Under the pieces are notes generated by a model that was not told the DNA's origin, ran no database searches, and worked only from the letters and a program-made list of their open reading frames with translations. From a beta proteobacterium AAP99 (GTDB lineage Bacteria > Pseudomonadota > Gammaproteobacteria > Burkholderiales > Burkholderiaceae_C), in the NCBI GenBank assembly GCA_001295775.1, contig LJIA01000009.1, positions 1 to 64,000 of the forward strand: a stretch of DNA of 64,000 nt, read 5' to 3'. Positions 20,320-29,692 of the stretch are shown piece by piece; within the stretch, counting starts at the first letter, position 1, and every line of letters starts with the position of its first letter. The position numbers and the translations under genes were made by a program.

Positions 20320-20829
20320 TCAGCGCTTGGAGGGCTCGACCCAAGGCGAACCCCAGTCGAACAGGACTTTCCAGATGCCGGGCGACTCCTGTCGCCAGAT
20401 GCTGGTGTAGGTGGCGAATCGCTTGCCGCTGGCGTCGTAGACCGGCCCGGCACTGATGGCGAGGTCGGCTGCGTCGGTCACGTGCACGCTCGCGGGCTCC
20501 CAGGAAAAGGGCGCTGTGGGCGTCTCGAAGTAGCGCTTCCAGTATCCGACGACGGCCTTCGGGCCGCGCAGGGGCTTGTTCTCGCCATCGGGGCCGGATT
20601 TCCATACGGTCTCCAGGGAGAGAAACCGCTCGAACGCCGCGAGATCGCGGTCCGCCATGGTTCTGGCGAAAGCGCGTTCGGCATCGGCCACCTGCTTTTC
20701 GAGCAGCGCGCGCTCAGCGGGCGTGACGCTGCGGCTGGACTTCAACTGTGCGGGTTGCGGATCGGTGTTCACGCTGATGGCGCAGGCCGAAAGTGCAATG
20801 GTCAGTCCGACTGCGAAAAGGGCGCGCAT
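20320..20829 (-). CDS. Lipoprotein with NTF2-like (DUF4440) domain
   Basis: A 169-residue lipoprotein: MRALFAVGLTIALSAC ends in a lipobox with Cys16. The mature part has an alpha helix (ERALLEKQVADAERAFARTMADRDLAAFERFLS) followed by beta strands (AVVGYWKRYFE, ADLAISAGPVYD, RFATYTSIWRQESPGIWKVLFDWGSPW), the usual DUF4440/SnoaL-like cone fold. Such proteins bind small ligands or act as simple enzymes; no catalytic residues can be assigned. Its start overlaps the 3' end of the flavin reductase gene by 28 bases and its stop is 22 bases before mrtJ, so these genes are probably one transcript. Confidence 0.82.
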   Translation of the reverse strand: MRALFAVGLTIALSACAISVNTDPQPAQLKSSRSVTPAERALLEKQVADAERAFARTMADRDLAAFERFLSLETVWKSGPDGENKPLRGPKAVVGYWKRYFETPTAPFSWEPASVHVTDAADLAISAGPVYDASGKRFATYTSIWRQESPGIWKVLFDWGSPWVEPSKR

Positions 20830-21431
20830 GGTTTCAGAGGCTCCGTGACGAAGGACTCGCTGGCCGCAAAAAAGCTGCCACCTGCAATGTAGTGAATGCT
20901 TTGCAGCGATTCACCCCCGGCATGCCAGTGCCCGTCGCGGAACACCCGTGTGTCTGCCCAAGCGTGCTTCACTTCACCGATGAACAGGTCGTACACCTGC
21001 TGGTTGTGTTGCTCGTCGATCACCTCGCACTCGAGCCATGCAAGGCAATCCGCCGGCAGCGGCGCCCCAAGATGGCCTGCATGGAACGACAAGCCATAGT
21101 GCTCAAACTTGTCTTCGCCGATCGGCAGGTCCGACCCTGATGTCCGCCCGACCGCGAGGGTTGCGGCCGCAGCGGCGCGGCTCGGTACCGCCAGCGTGAA
21201 TTGGCCAGAGGCTTCGACCAGCCGACGCGTCAGCGTGGACTTGTCGATGACCACGCAGACCTTCGGCGGGTTGAAGTCCAGCGGCATGGACCATGCGGCA
21301 GCCATGACGTTGCTGCGTCCGGCATGACTGCTGCTGACCAGCACCGTCGGCCCATGGTTCATGAGCCGGTAAGCCTTGGCCAGCTCGACCGGCTGAACGT
21401 GATCAGGCCGGGCTTGCAGAAGGCTGCGCAT
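20802..21431 (-). CDS. Flavin reductase family protein
   Basis: A 209-residue FMN-binding split-barrel protein of the flavin reductase-like family, recognisable from PTVLVSSSHAGRSNVMAAAWSMPLDFNPPKVCVVID, FTLAVPSRAAA and a C-terminal region with CLAWLECEVID and LFIGEVKHAWAD. Members use NAD(P)H to reduce free FMN, or bind FMN for other reductions. The ATG at 21431 was chosen because AGGA lies five bases upstream; ATG at 21446 would add five residues. It overlaps the end of the ABC transporter gene by 29 bases. A flavin-related gene directly upstream of an ApbE-containing cluster is suggestive but not proof of a shared role. Confidence 0.87.
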   Translation of the reverse strand: MRSLLQARPDHVQPVELAKAYRLMNHGPTVLVSSSHAGRSNVMAAAWSMPLDFNPPKVCVVIDKSTLTRRLVEASGQFTLAVPSRAAAAATLAVGRTSGSDLPIGEDKFEHYGLSFHAGHLGAPLPADCLAWLECEVIDEQHNQQVYDLFIGEVKHAWADTRVFRDGHWHAGGESLQSIHYIAGGSFFAASESFVTEPLKPCAPFSQSD

Positions 21432-23256
21432 GGAGTTCCTGCTCATTGGCAATCTCGATCTGCTGCAACTGGTACAGCCGCTGGTAGATCCCGCCGGAGA
21501 TGGCCATCAACTGATCATGTGATCCAAGCTCAGCCAGGCGCCCGTGGTTCAGGACCACGATGCGATCCGCGTCGCGGATCGTGGAGAGTCGGTGTGCGAT
21601 TGCAACCACGGTGACACGCCCGCGCAGTTCGGACAGCGCCTGCTGCACTTGCTGCTCTGTTTCACTGTCGATATGGCTCGTCGCTTCGTCCAGAAAGAGA
21701 ATCTTCGGATCGCCCGCCAAGGCTCTCGCAATGGCCAGAAGTTGCTTCTGGCCCACCGACAGGCGCGCACCGCCTTCGCCCAAGGCGGTGTCGTAGCCCT
21801 CGGGGAGCTGCAGCACGAAGTCGTGCGCACGTGCCGCCCGGGCCGCTGCGACGATTCGGTCTTCGCTCAATCCTCGGCCCATGTCGATGTTTTCCCGCGC
21901 GCTGGCCGCGAGCAGGAAGGGCTCCTGGGGCACCAGCCCGACCGCCCGCCGGAATGCTTCATCGCCCAGTGACATCAGCGGATGACCGTCAATGCGAATC
22001 GCACCGGGCTCGGATTCATAGAACTTGAGGAGCAGGGACAGCAAGGTGCTCTTGCCGCTCCCTGTGTGACCAACGATGCCGTAGAAACTCCCCGCGGGAA
22101 TGTCCAGGTTGATCTGATGGAGCACTCGAACGCCGGGGTTATAGGCAAAGTCCAGATTCGCGATCTGGATCGCGCCCTCGCGCACTTCGCCCGCGCTGGC
22201 AGCCTTGGGGGCCTCAGCCTCCTTGATGAGGTGGTTCACGCGCGCTGCGGAAACGATTGACTGCTGCAGCACGGAGAACTGCATGGTGATCTGGATCAGC
22301 GGTTCCACCACGCGGGCGATGTAGCTGATGAACGCATACAGGACGCCGACCTCGATGGCCGACAGGCCGCCCGTCTCGGTACCTGAGCGGATGCCGAACA
22401 CAAGGATCACTGCACAGATCAGCAGCACATTCAGGAAGTCGAGCGCCGGACGCAGAAGCCAGGCGTTGGCACGCAGCTCCGCCAGCCGCGACTCGTAGTG
22501 GCTGGCGTTGGTCTGGGCAAATCGGCCCACGAAGCGCTGCGCTGCATTGCTCGCCTGGATCACCGGCATGCCGTTGATGGACTCCGCCATCTGAGCGTTG
22601 ATGTCGCTGCGCAGTTCGCGGGCGCGGCTGACGGCCGGCGCACTCCAGCGCTGATAGAGGGCGACGATCGCGACGACGGCCGGTATCAGCGTCGCCACGA
22701 TCAACATCAGGCGCCAGTCCAGGAAGGCCATCACGATCATCATGCCCGCCAGGGCAATCACGCTGTCGAGCATGACAAAGAGCACCTGCACATACAGCCC
22801 CTTGACCGACTCGGTGTCGTTGGTGACCCGACTGACCAGCTGCCCGATGATTGCGCGGTCGAAGAAGCTCATCGGCAAGGCGAGTACGTGGGCGTACACC
22901 TGCTCGCGGATGCGCTGCACAGAGCGCATGGCGACCCCGGCCAGGCGTACCAGCTGCAGATAGCGCACCCAGCTCGCGATGCAGCCGGCCAGCAAGACAC
23001 CAGCCACGATGCCGAACATTGCGGGCAGGTCGCCGTGGCGCGGGATCAGATAGGTGTCGATGAACCACTTGCCCAGCACTGGCCCGAGTGCCTCGAGCCC
23101 CGCGGCAAGGGCCAGCCAAAGCAGGCCGGCACGCAGGTGCACGCTGTCCGGGCTGGCTGCCTTTCGCAGAAGGTCGAATGCCTCACGGCGTTCCGCCGCC
23201 GTCGTGGGGCGGTGCTTCTCGTCGGCGAGGTTCAGCACGCTTGCGTCATCAGCCAT
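21403..23256 (-). CDS. ABC exporter half-transporter, MdlB-like
   Basis: A 617-residue fused membrane and ATPase protein of the multidrug/lipid exporter type. About six helices occupy residues 40-320. The ATPase domain has Walker A GHTGSGKST, Q-loop VPQEPFLLAAS, signature LSVGQKQ, Walker B ILFLDEAT and the H-loop AIAHRLST. It probably works as a heterodimer with the adjacent gene, as E. coli MdlA/MdlB do; here the canonical catalytic Glu is in this subunit. The signature is LSVGQ rather than LSGGQ. Substrate unknown. Its start is nine bases beyond the stop of the partner gene. Confidence 0.92.
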   Translation of the reverse strand: MADDASVLNLADEKHRPTTAAERREAFDLLRKAASPDSVHLRAGLLWLALAAGLEALGPVLGKWFIDTYLIPRHGDLPAMFGIVAGVLLAGCIASWVRYLQLVRLAGVAMRSVQRIREQVYAHVLALPMSFFDRAIIGQLVSRVTNDTESVKGLYVQVLFVMLDSVIALAGMMIVMAFLDWRLMLIVATLIPAVVAIVALYQRWSAPAVSRARELRSDINAQMAESINGMPVIQASNAAQRFVGRFAQTNASHYESRLAELRANAWLLRPALDFLNVLLICAVILVFGIRSGTETGGLSAIEVGVLYAFISYIARVVEPLIQITMQFSVLQQSIVSAARVNHLIKEAEAPKAASAGEVREGAIQIANLDFAYNPGVRVLHQINLDIPAGSFYGIVGHTGSGKSTLLSLLLKFYESEPGAIRIDGHPLMSLGDEAFRRAVGLVPQEPFLLAASARENIDMGRGLSEDRIVAAARAARAHDFVLQLPEGYDTALGEGGARLSVGQKQLLAIARALAGDPKILFLDEATSHIDSETEQQVQQALSELRGRVTVVAIAHRLSTIRDADRIVVLNHGRLAELGSHDQLMAISGGIYQRLYQLQQIEIANEQELHAQPSASPA

Positions 23257-23265
23257 CGGTCGACC

Positions 23266-25089
23266 TCAGTCCGCGTCCAGTGAGGCTTCGAGCTGCTGAT
23301 AGCGCCACTGACGGGCGTACCAGCCGTCATGCGCCACGAGCTGCGTGTGGCTGCCCTGTTCCACGACGCGCCCATCGCGCAGCACGAGCGTGTGGTCGGC
23401 CTCGACCAATGCGCTCAGCCGGTGGCCGATCACGATCACGGTGCGCCCGGCGCGGGCCTGCTTCATGTGCGAGAGGATTGCTGCCTCGGTCCCGGTGTCC
23501 ACGGCAGATAGTGCGTCGTCAAGCACGAGCAGCGGCGAATCGGCCAGCAATGCGCGTGCAATGGCCACCCGCTGGTTTTGCCCGCCGGAGAGTGTCACGC
23601 CGCGTTCGCCAACGGGTGTGTCGTAGCCGCGCGGCAGTCGCATGATGTCGTCATGTACGGCGGCCAGACGGGCAACGCGTTCAACGTCCTCTGGCGTGGC
23701 ATCTGGCTTGGCCAGACGGATGTTGTCTGCCACGCTTGCGGTGAACAGGAAGGGCTCCTGGGAGACCCAGCTCACGGCCTCGCGCAGGGCCTGCAGGGAG
23801 TAGTCCGCCAGCGGCTTGTCGCTCCACAGCAGTGCACCATGACTCGGGGCGTACTGGCGCAGCAGCAGGCGCACCAGAGTAGTCTTGCCGGCGCCGGTCG
23901 GGCCGACGAGGCCCAGCATCTGCCCGGGTTCGAGCCGAAAGTCCACGCTGTCCAGCGCGCGCCGCTGCTGGGTCGGGTAGGTGAAGCTCAGTGCCCGCGC
24001 CACCAGAGGGCCGGGCGCGATGGCGGAGACGCTGCCGGCATCCTCCACGGTGAGCGGCTCATGCAACACCGGCCCGAGACGCGCCCAGGCCGCCTTGCCG
24101 CGCTCAATCAGCGACAGCACCCAGCCCGCAGCAAACATGGGCCAGATCAGATTTCCGAGGTACAGCGAGAACGTGGTGAGCTGGCCAACGGTCATTTCCT
24201 TCTGCCAGATCAGATAGCCGCCAAAGCCCAGCGTGATCGCTGTCGCCGTTGCCAGCGTGAAGCCGACTGCCGGCTCGTATGCGGCCTCCCAGCGCTGTGC
24301 ATCAAAGCTGGTGTCCGCAGCCTTCTTGGCCAGTTCGCCAAATTGCTTCTCGCTGCGCTGCTCCAGACCCAGCGCGCGCACCGTTCGCACCCCGGCAAAG
24401 GTCTCCTGCACATGCTCATTGAGCTTGCTGAACCGATCCAGGGATTGCGCCCAGGCTTCATGCACATGGCGAGAGATGTACCAGAAGGCCAGTGCCATGA
24501 GCGGGAAGGGCAGCAGTGCCACCAGCGCAAGACGCCAATCAACGCCCAGCGTCATCATCGCCACGACCAACACGAGCGTCAGCGTGCCGTCAAAACCTGC
24601 CAGCATCGCTTCCCCGGCAGTCATTTCCACCGCGTCGATATCGTTGGTGGCATTGGCCATCAGGTCTCCGGTACGTCTCTGCTGAAAGAAGCGCGGGCCT
24701 TGAAGTGTCAGGCGGCTGTAGAGGCGGGTGCGCAGGGTCTGCCCAAGCTGATAGGCCGCGGCAAACAGATACAGGCGCCAACCGACTCGGAGGAAGTAGA
24801 TCGCCACACCAGCGGCAATCATGAGGCTGAGCTCGCGCGCCAAGCCCGGCAGATCAAGCTGCCGGGTCACCAGCGCATCCACCACATGCCCGATCTGGCG
24901 CGGCAGCCACACGGTCAGCACAGCCACGCCCGCAAGCATCAGCGCCGCGATCACGTAGGCGCGCGCATGGTCTCGCACAAAACCGGAGAGCAGTCGGCCC
25001 AGTCCGGGCGAGTCCAGCGGGGCGGGTGTTGCGGCGGCGGGTGCGGGGGAGGAGGCGGTGGCGCGGGAGGCGGTGTCACTGGCGCTCAT
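23266..25089 (-). CDS. ABC exporter half-transporter, MdlA-like
   Basis: A 607-residue partner of the MdlB-like exporter. It has an Ala/Pro-rich N-terminal tail, about six membrane helices (residues 45-310) and an ATPase domain with Walker A VGPTGAGKTT, signature LSGGQNQ, Walker B LLVLDDALSAVD and H-loop VIGHRLSA. The Asp-Asp in Walker B replaces the catalytic Glu, so this half would form the degenerate nucleotide site of an asymmetric heterodimer, as known for other exporters of this class. The ATG at 25089 begins the usual MSAS start; the gene is divergent from the hybrid kinase, with about 100 bases between them. Confidence 0.92.
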   Translation of the reverse strand: MSASDTASRATASSPAPAAATPAPLDSPGLGRLLSGFVRDHARAYVIAALMLAGVAVLTVWLPRQIGHVVDALVTRQLDLPGLARELSLMIAAGVAIYFLRVGWRLYLFAAAYQLGQTLRTRLYSRLTLQGPRFFQQRRTGDLMANATNDIDAVEMTAGEAMLAGFDGTLTLVLVVAMMTLGVDWRLALVALLPFPLMALAFWYISRHVHEAWAQSLDRFSKLNEHVQETFAGVRTVRALGLEQRSEKQFGELAKKAADTSFDAQRWEAAYEPAVGFTLATATAITLGFGGYLIWQKEMTVGQLTTFSLYLGNLIWPMFAAGWVLSLIERGKAAWARLGPVLHEPLTVEDAGSVSAIAPGPLVARALSFTYPTQQRRALDSVDFRLEPGQMLGLVGPTGAGKTTLVRLLLRQYAPSHGALLWSDKPLADYSLQALREAVSWVSQEPFLFTASVADNIRLAKPDATPEDVERVARLAAVHDDIMRLPRGYDTPVGERGVTLSGGQNQRVAIARALLADSPLLVLDDALSAVDTGTEAAILSHMKQARAGRTVIVIGHRLSALVEADHTLVLRDGRVVEQGSHTQLVAHDGWYARQWRYQQLEASLDAD

Positions 25090-25186
25090 GGAGCCAGTGT
25101 AGCGATCCGCGCATGAACATTCGTGATCCAACGAACGCCCATGGGCGATTGGTCACGGCTGAACTAGGGTTCTCCTGCGCAGGCTG

Positions 25187-28120
25187 GTGAGCGCACATCA
25201 AGCAGAATCCGACGATCCTCCAGATCAGGCCAAAGGAAGCGAAACCCCGCCGATGTCAGCCGCTCCAATTCCGGAAGACGAAGTCGCTCGCCTCGCAGCG
25301 CTGCAGGCGCTCAACGTGCTTGATACCGCGCCCGAACCGCAGTTTCAGTCTCTGGTTCGCGCAGCGAGCGAAGTATGCGGAACACCGATCTCGTTGATCA
25401 GCCTCGTGGATCGGGATCGCCAGTGGTTCAAGGCCAACCATGGACTGGAGCCTGCCACTCAGACGCCGCGCGAACAGGCCTTCTGCGCCCACGCGATCCT
25501 CGCAGACGAGTTGCTTCAGGTCACGGATGCCACGGCTGACGACCGATTCTCCGACAACCCGCTCGTGACGGATGATCCGCACATCCGCTTCTATGCGGGC
25601 ATGCCCCTGGTGCTGTCGGGTGGCGAGCGGATCGGCACGCTGTGTGTGATTGATCGTCAGCCTCGCGCCTTGAACGAGGTGCAGAAGCGGGTGCTCGCCG
25701 AGCTGGCGCGCGTGGCCGCGTCCTTGCTTGAGTCGCGCGACGCTCTGGAGCGGACGCAGGCACTTGCGCGCGAGCGGACGCTGGCACAGGCGCAGGCGCA
25801 GCGGCAGCAGGAGCGGCTCGCGGCGATGATTGACGGCACGAACGCCGGTACATGGGAATGGAACGTACGCACGGGTGAAGTGCGCTTCAACGAACGTTGG
25901 GCGGAGATCATCGGCTACACGCTGGATGAACTGCAGCCGATCAGCATCGAGACCTGGCTGAAGTTCGCACATCCGGATGATCTCGTCCTGTCCGAAGCGG
26001 CGCTCAAGGCGCACTTCGACGGGCAGACCGATCGTTATGAGTGCGAAACCCGCATGCTGCACCGCGATGGTCGCGAGGTTTGGGTGCTGGATCGCGGTCG
26101 CGTGCGGACCTGGACGGACGATGGCAAGCCGGAGTGGATGTATGGCACCCACATCGACATCAGTTCAGCCAAGGCACGAGAGCGTGCACTCGCCCAGAGT
26201 CAGTCCTTCCTTGACCGCACCGGACGCACGGCCGGCGTAGGCGGATGGGAGGTCGATCTTGAACGAGGCCGCGTCTACTGGTCCGATGAAACCTGCCGTA
26301 TTCACGGCGTGCATCCTGGGTACCAGCCGGATCTCGGGACGGCAATCAATTTCTACGCGCCGGAAGCTCGACCTCTGATTGAAGCAGCGGTGCAGGAAGC
26401 GATTGCGTCGGGCAAGTCCTGGGACCTCGAGCTGGCTCTGATCCGAGCAGATGACAGGCGCATCTGGGTACGCGCCGTTGGGGAGGCGGAGTTCGAGCGC
26501 GGGCGCGCAGTGCGTCTTGTCGGCTCATTTCAGGACATCACTGTGCGCAAGCAGGCGCAACTGGATCTGGAGCGCAGTCATGAGCTGCTGAGCGTGACAC
26601 TGGAGTCAATCGGCGACGGCGTGATCACGACGGACGCGACGGGTGCGGTGACCTGGCTCAATCCCGTGGCAGCGACCTTGACGGGTTACAGCGTCGCTGA
26701 AGCAGTCGGGCTGCCGATGGAGGCCGTATTCCATGTGGTGCATGAGCAGACGCGCCAAGTCATTCCGAACCCCGCACGACAGGCGCTCGAGCAGCGCGCC
26801 GTGGTGGCGCTGGCCGATGGTGCCGTCCTCACATCCCTGAGTGGACTGGAATACAGCGTCGAGGACTCGGCCGCGCCAATACTCACATCCTATGGAGAGC
26901 TCATCGGTGCGGTGCTCGTCTTCCACGATGTGACGAAGCAACGTATGGCCATGCGTGCCCTGCGCGAGCGCGAGGTAGCCGAGCGGGCCAGCGCAGCAAA
27001 GACGGAGTTCCTGTCGCGCATGAGCCATGAACTGCGCACGCCCCTCAATGCCATTCTGGGGTTCACCAACCTGTTGATGAGCGAACCGCAGGCTGAGGCG
27101 ATGCGTCGGGATGAGTGGCTCGGACATGTACAGGCCGCCGGCAATCATCTGCTCGGTCTGGTCGATGAGGTACTGGACATCGCCAAGATCGAAGCTGGGG
27201 CCATGCCACTGCGCATGGAGCCCGTGAACGCACTGGAGTCGATCGAGGAGGTGACACAGCTGCTGCAGCCGCAGGCGCAGGCACGCGGTCTGCTTGTTCG
27301 GACCAGCAGCCAACTCCCAGACGGCACCGTGCTGCATGCCGACGCCAGACGGTTCCGGCAAATCTTGTTCAACCTGATCAGCAATGCAATCAAATACAAC
27401 CGTGACAACGGTCGCGTCGAGATTGACATTCGCGCGGTAGAGCAGCGCTGCGAGATCGCTGTCACGGATACTGGGCTGGGCATGACTGCGCAGCAGCTGT
27501 CGCGCCTGTTCCAGCCTTTCGAGCGCATGGGTCGCGAGGACGAGGGCAATGGGCTGGGCCTGGTCATCACTCGGTTGCTTGTGAGCATGATGGGCGGCGC
27601 GATCGAAGTCTCGAGCAGACCGCAAGTCGGCACCACCTTCACGATCCGGTTGCCTCTGGAACTTGGACATGCGATCGCGAAGCCGGCCGCCTCGTCGGGG
27701 CCCGACCCAGTCCAGGCGCGATCCGCGGGTGTGTCGATGGCGGACCGAAGGGTGCTCTATATCGAGGACAACGCGATCAACCGATTGCTGGTCGAGGCCT
27801 ACATCAAGACCATGCCGGGCGCACCGGTGTTGAACATCCTGCCCAATGGCGCCGAAGGCATTGCCGCTGCACGAGAGTTACGCCCGGACCTGATTCTGGT
27901 GGACCTTCATCTGCCGGATCTGCATGGCATCGACGTGCTGAAGGCGATCCGAGGCATTGAGCCCGCGCTTGAAGTGCCAGTGGTGGTGCTTTCGGCCAGC
28001 GCCATGCCAGACGATCGCAAGGCTGCGTTGGACGCCGGCTTCACCGAGTACTGGACCAAGCCGGTGGATCGCGAGGTCTTCACTCAGGGGCTGCGTCGCC
28101 TTCTGAGCCCACGCGCCTGA
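25187..28120 (+). CDS. Soluble hybrid sensor histidine kinase (GAF-PAS-PAS-PAS-HisKA-HATPase-REC)
   Basis: A 977-residue signalling protein without evident membrane segments. A GAF domain (about 30-190, VRAASEVCGTPISLISLVD) is followed by three PAS/PAC units (about 215-330, 340-460, 470-590), a HisKA domain with phospho-acceptor His in RMSHELRTPLNAILGF, an ATPase domain (NLISNAIKYN, DTGLGMT, GNGLGLVIT) and a receiver (YIEDNAINRLL, acceptor Asp in LILVDLHLPD). The receiver would be an internal phospho-relay site or output regulator. No partner regulator lies adjacent. The start is a GTG at 25187; an ATG at 25253 immediately before the GAF domain is an alternative. Confidence 0.92.
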   Translation: MSAHQAESDDPPDQAKGSETPPMSAAPIPEDEVARLAALQALNVLDTAPEPQFQSLVRAASEVCGTPISLISLVDRDRQWFKANHGLEPATQTPREQAFCAHAILADELLQVTDATADDRFSDNPLVTDDPHIRFYAGMPLVLSGGERIGTLCVIDRQPRALNEVQKRVLAELARVAASLLESRDALERTQALARERTLAQAQAQRQQERLAAMIDGTNAGTWEWNVRTGEVRFNERWAEIIGYTLDELQPISIETWLKFAHPDDLVLSEAALKAHFDGQTDRYECETRMLHRDGREVWVLDRGRVRTWTDDGKPEWMYGTHIDISSAKARERALAQSQSFLDRTGRTAGVGGWEVDLERGRVYWSDETCRIHGVHPGYQPDLGTAINFYAPEARPLIEAAVQEAIASGKSWDLELALIRADDRRIWVRAVGEAEFERGRAVRLVGSFQDITVRKQAQLDLERSHELLSVTLESIGDGVITTDATGAVTWLNPVAATLTGYSVAEAVGLPMEAVFHVVHEQTRQVIPNPARQALEQRAVVALADGAVLTSLSGLEYSVEDSAAPILTSYGELIGAVLVFHDVTKQRMAMRALREREVAERASAAKTEFLSRMSHELRTPLNAILGFTNLLMSEPQAEAMRRDEWLGHVQAAGNHLLGLVDEVLDIAKIEAGAMPLRMEPVNALESIEEVTQLLQPQAQARGLLVRTSSQLPDGTVLHADARRFRQILFNLISNAIKYNRDNGRVEIDIRAVEQRCEIAVTDTGLGMTAQQLSRLFQPFERMGREDEGNGLGLVITRLLVSMMGGAIEVSSRPQVGTTFTIRLPLELGHAIAKPAASSGPDPVQARSAGVSMADRRVLYIEDNAINRLLVEAYIKTMPGAPVLNILPNGAEGIAAARELRPDLILVDLHLPDLHGIDVLKAIRGIEPALEVPVVVLSASAMPDDRKAALDAGFTEYWTKPVDREVFTQGLRRLLSPRA

Positions 28121-28129
28121 GCGCTGCGC

Positions 28130-28858
28130 TCAGGCGTCTCGCACATCCGCCACGGGGTTGGCGCCGAAGTCGCTGCGTGCCACATAGCGCAGCACCGCCT
28201 GCGCCGCGGCTTGTGGAGACGCCAGCCGACCACTGGCGTGATAGTCCGCAAACACATTGCGATCCGGAAAACCCGGGCCGGTCGCGCTGCGCAACTGAAC
28301 CTGCATGTCGGTGTCGATCACGCCGGGCGCCAGTGACACGATGCGCGCCCCGTTGGGCTTGATCGCTTCGTCCAATGCAGCGGCGCGGGCAAAGTGGTCC
28401 AGCCCGGCCTTCTGGGCGCAATAGGGCGCTGATCCCGCCATCGCCCGACGGCCCAGCCCGGACGAGATCAGCACCACCTTGCGCGCCGTCTGCCACTTCG
28501 CAGTGGCGCGCAGGAAGGCTGCCGTGAGCAGCAGCGGCGCTTCCAGGCCGACGCGCAGCGCGGTGCTCAGAGCAAGTGGCGGCACGGCGTCGCTTGGGCC
28601 GGGGTCGGTGAGCAGCGCCGCATTGTTGATCAGCACAGCATCGGTCGCCGGTTGCTGGGCGAGCCAGGCCTCCAATCGCGCGGCGACGTCCAAGGGCTGC
28701 GCAAGATCGGCGGTCCACTGCTCGCAGTGTTCCTGCAATGCGCTGGCCTGCTGGCGCGCCAGACCCAGCACGCGATGACCCTGGGCCAGGGCTTCCTGCG
28801 CCATGCCCAGACCGAGTCCACGCGAGCTGCCGGTGATGATGTAAAGGGCTTGAGACAT
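28130..28858 (-). CDS. Short-chain dehydrogenase/reductase
   Basis: A 242-residue classical SDR. It has the nucleotide-binding TGSSRGLG motif at residues 9-16, the NNAA motif, and the catalytic Ser...Tyr-x3-Lys set (ISSGLG then YCAQKAG). The pattern YIITGSSRGLG and overall length resemble sepiapterin reductase-like SDRs (YueD/benzil reductase type), but the substrate cannot be fixed. It converges with the hybrid kinase gene with ten bases between the stops, leaving no room for a separate terminator. Confidence 0.88.
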   Translation of the reverse strand: MSQALYIITGSSRGLGLGMAQEALAQGHRVLGLARQQASALQEHCEQWTADLAQPLDVAARLEAWLAQQPATDAVLINNAALLTDPGPSDAVPPLALSTALRVGLEAPLLLTAAFLRATAKWQTARKVVLISSGLGRRAMAGSAPYCAQKAGLDHFARAAALDEAIKPNGARIVSLAPGVIDTDMQVQLRSATGPGFPDRNVFADYHASGRLASPQAAAQAVLRYVARSDFGANPVADVRDA

Positions 28859-28924
28859 AAGCTGTTCCGAATCGGTATGGATTGAAGGCGCGAGATTGAA
28901 GGCACGAGCGCAGCGTGCCGTGCA

Positions 28925-29644
28925 CTACTCGCGTGAGGGCGAGAGTCGGTATTCGATCACCTGCGGATCGTGCGCCAACACGTCGGCCAACTGGGTGGCT
29001 TCTGCCTCGTGCCACGCTTCAAGAACGAGGCGATACTCAAACCAGCGGCCATCATCACCCAGCTTGTAGGCCAGCGAACGGATACGCCAGCCGTGCTGCG
29101 CGACGCTGCGGCGCAGGCTGGCTTCATCCGGGCGCTCGCGGCGCGCGTAGCGCACTTCCAGATGCATGCTGCGCATGCGCGGGAGTTTGAGTTCCAGCAC
29201 TCGAACACCACTCATGACCAGCGCCACGAGCACGGCGGTCAGCGTGGCGGCGATATACATGCCAAAGCCCATGAGCACGCCCACCGCGGCTGTAGCCCAC
29301 ACCGAGGCAGCGGTGGACAGGCCACGGATCGAGAAGCCTTCGCGCACGATCACGCCAGCGCCGAGGAAGCCGATGCCGGTCATCAGCCCCTGCACGACCG
29401 GCGCCGGATTCGCGGCCAGGGGGCCGCCCGTGCCGCCAAACCAGTGTGTACCCTGACCCATGACCGAGACCAGAGCGCAGCAGGCCATGCACACAAGACC
29501 GTAGGTGCGGATACCGGCGGCACGGCCGTGGAACGAGCGCTCATAGCCCACGAGCATGCCTACGAAAAGCGCGCCCGCGGTTTGCGCGAGGATCAGCAGA
29601 TTGGCGTGGACCTCGGCGGAGGTCCAGTAGGCGGCAAGCATCAC
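28925..29644 (-). CDS. MgtC/SapB family membrane protein
   Basis: A 239-residue protein. The N-terminal half has about five membrane helices with the family signature GYERSFHGRAAGIRTYGLVCM and the second motif TGIGFLGAGVIVREG. The C-terminal cytoplasmic part (from about residue 150) resembles an ACT-like domain with RSLAYKLGDDGRWFEYRLVLEA. MgtC proteins are linked to survival under low magnesium and to control of ATP synthase in pathogens; in free-living bacteria the role is unclear. The next upstream gene on the same strand begins 49 bases away. Confidence 0.9.
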   Translation of the reverse strand: MMLAAYWTSAEVHANLLILAQTAGALFVGMLVGYERSFHGRAAGIRTYGLVCMACCALVSVMGQGTHWFGGTGGPLAANPAPVVQGLMTGIGFLGAGVIVREGFSIRGLSTAASVWATAAVGVLMGFGMYIAATLTAVLVALVMSGVRVLELKLPRMRSMHLEVRYARRERPDEASLRRSVAQHGWRIRSLAYKLGDDGRWFEYRLVLEAWHEAEATQLADVLAHDPQVIEYRLSPSRE

Positions 29645-29692
29645 AGGGTGGTGTTCGTTGCAGGAGTCCTGCGCAAGCGTAGTCCGGTAGGA

